From Streptomyces shenzhenensis (GTDB taxonomy: Bacteria; Actinomycetota; Actinomycetes; Streptomycetales; Streptomycetaceae), in contig NZ_PENI01000004.1 in assembly GCF_003688995.1 (NCBI RefSeq), positions 400,269 through 464,268 on the forward strand: a stretch of DNA of 64,000 bases. Direction: 5' to 3'. Every line of letters starts with the position of its first letter. Position 1 is the first letter of the stretch. Shown piece by piece: positions 61,433 to 64,000 of this stretch. The translations under genes were made by a program, and so were the position numbers. The notes beneath the pieces were generated by a model, which was not told the origin of the DNA, searched no databases, and worked only from the letters and a program-made list of their open reading frames with translations.

Positions 61433-61494
61433 TGCGCCTGAAGGAGAAACATTCCCGTCAGGCGCACATAGGTTCATGGGTACCACAACTGCAA
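61433..61494 (-). promoter_or_regulatory. csp promoter with overlapping inverted repeat
   Basis: On the minus strand TTGCAG (61494-61489), 17 nt, CTATGT (61471-61466) is a good -35/-10 pair about 90 bp before csp. An exact inverted repeat TGCGCCTGA/TCAGGCGCA (61466-61458 and 61441-61433) begins at the -10. It is either an operator or, if transcription starts further upstream, a leader hairpin. Confidence 0.6.
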
Positions 61495-61722
61495 CGCGGA
61501 GAGCGTAGCACAGGTGGATCTCGAACCGGCCGTCGGCCACTCCCAACGGGAGACCGAGAACGATCACTTCGCGATCCGGACCCACCGCCGGACCGAGGAA
61601 CTCGCCCGTTCGGCTCACGTGCTCGTCATGTGAGGGAACTGTGAAGATTCTTACAAGCGCGTCTCGGCTCGCGAGCAGTCTCGCTCCGGACGCAGACCCA
61701 TTGGTGGAGACAGGAATCGTTA
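61495..61722. other. Divergent region before the SdrD-like gene
   Basis: No gene is supported. GTGAAGATTCTTACAAGCGC near 61640 is A/T-richer than its surroundings and may be part of the surface-protein promoter. Confidence 0.45.
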
Positions 61723-64000
61723 GTGGAACAGCGGCAGCGCCGGCGATGGTCCGGCGGGATGTCCTTGGCCTTGTCCACCGCGTTATCGGCGTCGCTCGCG
61801 GCGACCGGGATCGTCTCCGCGGTGTCGCCCGCGGCGGCTGACTCCGGGGACGGCAACGCGACCGTCCGCGTCGTGCGGGAGGTGAACGCGAACGGGAAGT
61901 GGGACCAGGTGCTGGAGCCCGGCATGGCCGGGGTCACGGTGGTGCTGACCGACGACGCGGGTCGGTCGATCACCGGCACCACGCAGGCGGACGGCACGGT
62001 GAAGCTGACCCCGGGCAACAGCCTGGGCGGCGGCAAGTACCGCATCGAGGTGAAGAACCCCGACAAGGGTGTGCTCTTTCCCGGGTTCGCCTCGCTCAGG
62101 AGCGATCTGATCGATCCGACGGTGCTGTCGTCGAACGTGGAGTTCGTGGACCTGTCGGGCGGCAAGAACGTGGAGATCACGACCTCGTTCTGGAGCCCGG
62201 AGGACTACTGCCAGAAGAACGCGCCCCTGGTCGCCGCCTGTGAGAACCCGAGCATTCCGCCGCCGGACCCGACGCCGCAGAGCCGGCGCACCCTGACGCA
62301 GCTCCCGTTCAACGCCCGCGGCGTCCAGATGCCGTCCGACGCTCCGCCCAACCCTGATCAGTCGAAGGCGCTGGCCACGGAGGCCGACACCGGCACGGTG
62401 TGGGGCCTGGGCTACAACAAGGTGAACAAGAACGTCTTCTCCGCCGCCTACGCCAAGCGGGGCTCGGACTACGGCCCGGGCGGCGCCGGCGCGATCTATG
62501 TGACCCAGCCCAACGGGCAGACCCGAGTGTGGGCCACGGTCCCCAACGCCGGCGCCACCCAGCACCAGCCGGACGTCAACATGGACCTGGCGTTCAACTC
62601 GGTGGTGGGCAAGCAGTCCCTGGGCGACCTCGACGTCAGTTCGGACGGCAAGGACCTGTACGTCATCAACCTGCACGACCGCAGGCTCTACCGCTACGAC
62701 GCCACACAGCCGACGGCCGCCAAGGAGAAGGCGTCCTACCCGATCAAGGACCCGGGCTGCTCCGCGCCGGGCGACTGGCGCCCCCGCGGTCTGGGCATCC
62801 AGGACGGCAAGGTGTACGTCGGCGGTGTGTGCACGGCCGAGTCCACCGGCAACCGGGCCGACCTGCGGGCCGTCGTATGGGAATTCGACCCGACCACGGG
62901 CCAGTTCACCAACACCGTCATGGACCAGGCACTGAGCGACTACCGGCGCGGCGGATACGACGGCATCCCCTGCGTCGGCAATACGTGGTACGCGTGGACC
63001 AGCGGCCGGCCCGCGAACCAGGTCGACTTCGACGGCGTCAACCATGCCTGCGGCACGGGTGCCATCCAGAACCCGGAGCCCGAGTTCGACGACATCGTCT
63101 TCGAGACCAACGGCGACATGGTCCTCGCGCTCGGTGACCGCTTCCCCGACCGTGCCGGCTGGGCCCTGCCCGACTTCCCCGGCTTCCCCGCAACCACCGC
63201 GCTCAACGGCGGTGACCTCAACCGGGCCTGCCGCGGCGGCAACCACATGTTCGTCCTGGACACCCACGGCGGCTGTGCCAACCACGCCACCGAGGCCAAC
63301 AACGGCGGCTACCAGGACCCGAGGGTCCAGGAGTTCTACCCCGGTGAGTGGGGGGCCTTCGGCAACCACCAGGAGGTCAGCCAGGGTGGTCTGGCCCTGT
63401 CCAAGGTGGAGACGGTCATGCCCTTCACCGCCATGGACCCCCTCTTCACCCCGAACGACTGGTGGACGGGCCACGGGCTGATCTGGGTCGACCGCCAGGA
63501 CGGCACCCGGCTCGCGGACCCCGACGGTGACGGGGTCGACAACGGCGGCGCCTACCTGAACAACGGGTTCGGCAAGGCTCGCGGCATCGGCGACCTCGAA
63601 GTCCTCTGTGACGAGGCGCCGTTGCAGATCGGTAACCGGGTCTGGAAGGACACGGACGAGGACGGTATCCAGGACCCCGGTGAGGAGCCGGTGGTGGGTG
63701 CCACGGTGAACCTGTATGACGCCGATGGCAAGAAGATCGGTACGGCGGTCACCAACGAGCGGGGTGAGTACTACTTCGACTCCACCGTGACCAAGAACGT
63801 CAAGCCGGAGGATCTGCAGTACGGCAAGACGTACACCATCAAGATGGACAACCCGGCCGACTACCAGGCCGGCGGGGTGCTGGACGGCTGGAAGCCGACC
63901 CGTCCGAACCAGGGTGACAACGACCAGGTCGACTCCAGTGGTGAGACGTCGGGCAACCCGTTCCCGGCCGTCGAGGTCACCCCGAAGGGTGCCGGTCAGA
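61723..64000 (+). CDS. Large secreted SdrD_B-domain surface protein, 3' end beyond window
   Basis: At least 759 residues. A basic n-region and long hydrophobic core (MSLALSTALSASLAATGIVSA) end near SPAAADS. A first SdrD_B/Cna-B-like domain (VRVVREVNANGKWD, GVTVVLTDDAGRSITG) is followed by a propeller-like region of about 450 residues (GTVWGLGYNKVNKNVFSAAY, LGDLDVSSDGKDLYVINL) with several Cys, and a second SdrD_B domain (IGNRVWKDTDEDGIQDPGEE) at the window edge. GTG 61723 has AGGA 9 nt upstream. A TTA leucine codon at 61783-61785, in the signal peptide, makes translation likely bldA-dependent. Anchor type is unseen because the C-terminus is missing. Confidence 0.88.
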   Translation, partial: MEQRQRRRWSGGMSLALSTALSASLAATGIVSAVSPAAADSGDGNATVRVVREVNANGKWDQVLEPGMAGVTVVLTDDAGRSITGTTQADGTVKLTPGNSLGGGKYRIEVKNPDKGVLFPGFASLRSDLIDPTVLSSNVEFVDLSGGKNVEITTSFWSPEDYCQKNAPLVAACENPSIPPPDPTPQSRRTLTQLPFNARGVQMPSDAPPNPDQSKALATEADTGTVWGLGYNKVNKNVFSAAYAKRGSDYGPGGAGAIYVTQPNGQTRVWATVPNAGATQHQPDVNMDLAFNSVVGKQSLGDLDVSSDGKDLYVINLHDRRLYRYDATQPTAAKEKASYPIKDPGCSAPGDWRPRGLGIQDGKVYVGGVCTAESTGNRADLRAVVWEFDPTTGQFTNTVMDQALSDYRRGGYDGIPCVGNTWYAWTSGRPANQVDFDGVNHACGTGAIQNPEPEFDDIVFETNGDMVLALGDRFPDRAGWALPDFPGFPATTALNGGDLNRACRGGNHMFVLDTHGGCANHATEANNGGYQDPRVQEFYPGEWGAFGNHQEVSQGGLALSKVETVMPFTAMDPLFTPNDWWTGHGLIWVDRQDGTRLADPDGDGVDNGGAYLNNGFGKARGIGDLEVLCDEAPLQIGNRVWKDTDEDGIQDPGEEPVVGATVNLYDADGKKIGTAVTNERGEYYFDSTVTKNVKPEDLQYGKTYTIKMDNPADYQAGGVLDGWKPTRPNQGDNDQVDSSGETSGNPFPAVEVTPKGAGQ

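Overview
The window is high-GC DNA with strongly GC-biased third codon positions, GTG as well as ATG starts, a rare TTA codon, and actinobacterial families throughout (DUF397 with XRE/DUF5753 pairs, class F sortase, Zur-ZnuABC, two-domain glycoside hydrolases, ROK regulators). It reads as the core chromosome of a Streptomyces or close relative. No rRNA, tRNA, CRISPR array, prophage or intact transposase was recognised. Gene calls rest on reading translated products. No database search was possible.

1-6.9 kb: a GH1 beta-glucosidase (cut by the window start), a protealysin-like M4 metallopeptidase with its emfourin-type inhibitor, leuA behind a Leu-codon leader peptide, a TerB-like protein and a secreted sialidase. 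7-14.6 kb: a probable sialic-acid or related sugar-acid cluster: a DapA/NanA-family lyase, a dipeptide-type ABC transporter (one protein fuses permease and ATPase), a Tat lipoprotein binding protein and a GntR/FadR regulator. 14.7-18.8 kb: a secreted collagen-like protein and two IPT/TIG proteins that lack signal peptides.

18.9-25.6 kb: housekeeping and zinc control (recO, uppS, zur, znuB, znuC, znuA with Zur-like boxes, glyS). 25.7-30.6 kb: a GH18 chitinase with DasR-like sites, an aldo/keto reductase and TetR pair divided from it by a dense TGACA operator array, a small zinc-finger-like protein, a decayed 201-bp tandem repeat region and a VOC protein. 30.5-45.4 kb: an MFS exporter, dus, a membrane sulfatase/LtaS-like protein with a long low-complexity N-terminus, two sugar hydrolases opposite a ROK regulator, ppdK and an SDR.

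45.5-55.1 kb: nitrate/nitrite assimilation (nirD, nirB, a flavoprotein, and nasA further on) around a TSUP permease and a class F sortase with a candidate substrate. 55.3-59.3 kb: a patch of small streptomycete gene families (DUF6879, truncated XRE, tandem DUF397, XRE/DUF5753, HTH protein, DUF4232). 59.4-64 kb: a DEAD-box helicase and cold-shock protein, divergent from a large SdrD_B-type surface protein that runs off the window.

Two patterns cut across the gene list. A short repeat built on GCGCGGGGAACTGCGCGA occurs seven times, mostly between convergent genes. Decayed partial copies (echoes) of neighbouring genes sit beside the ABC transporter, the ROK regulator and the SDR, recording repeated small tandem duplications followed by deletion.
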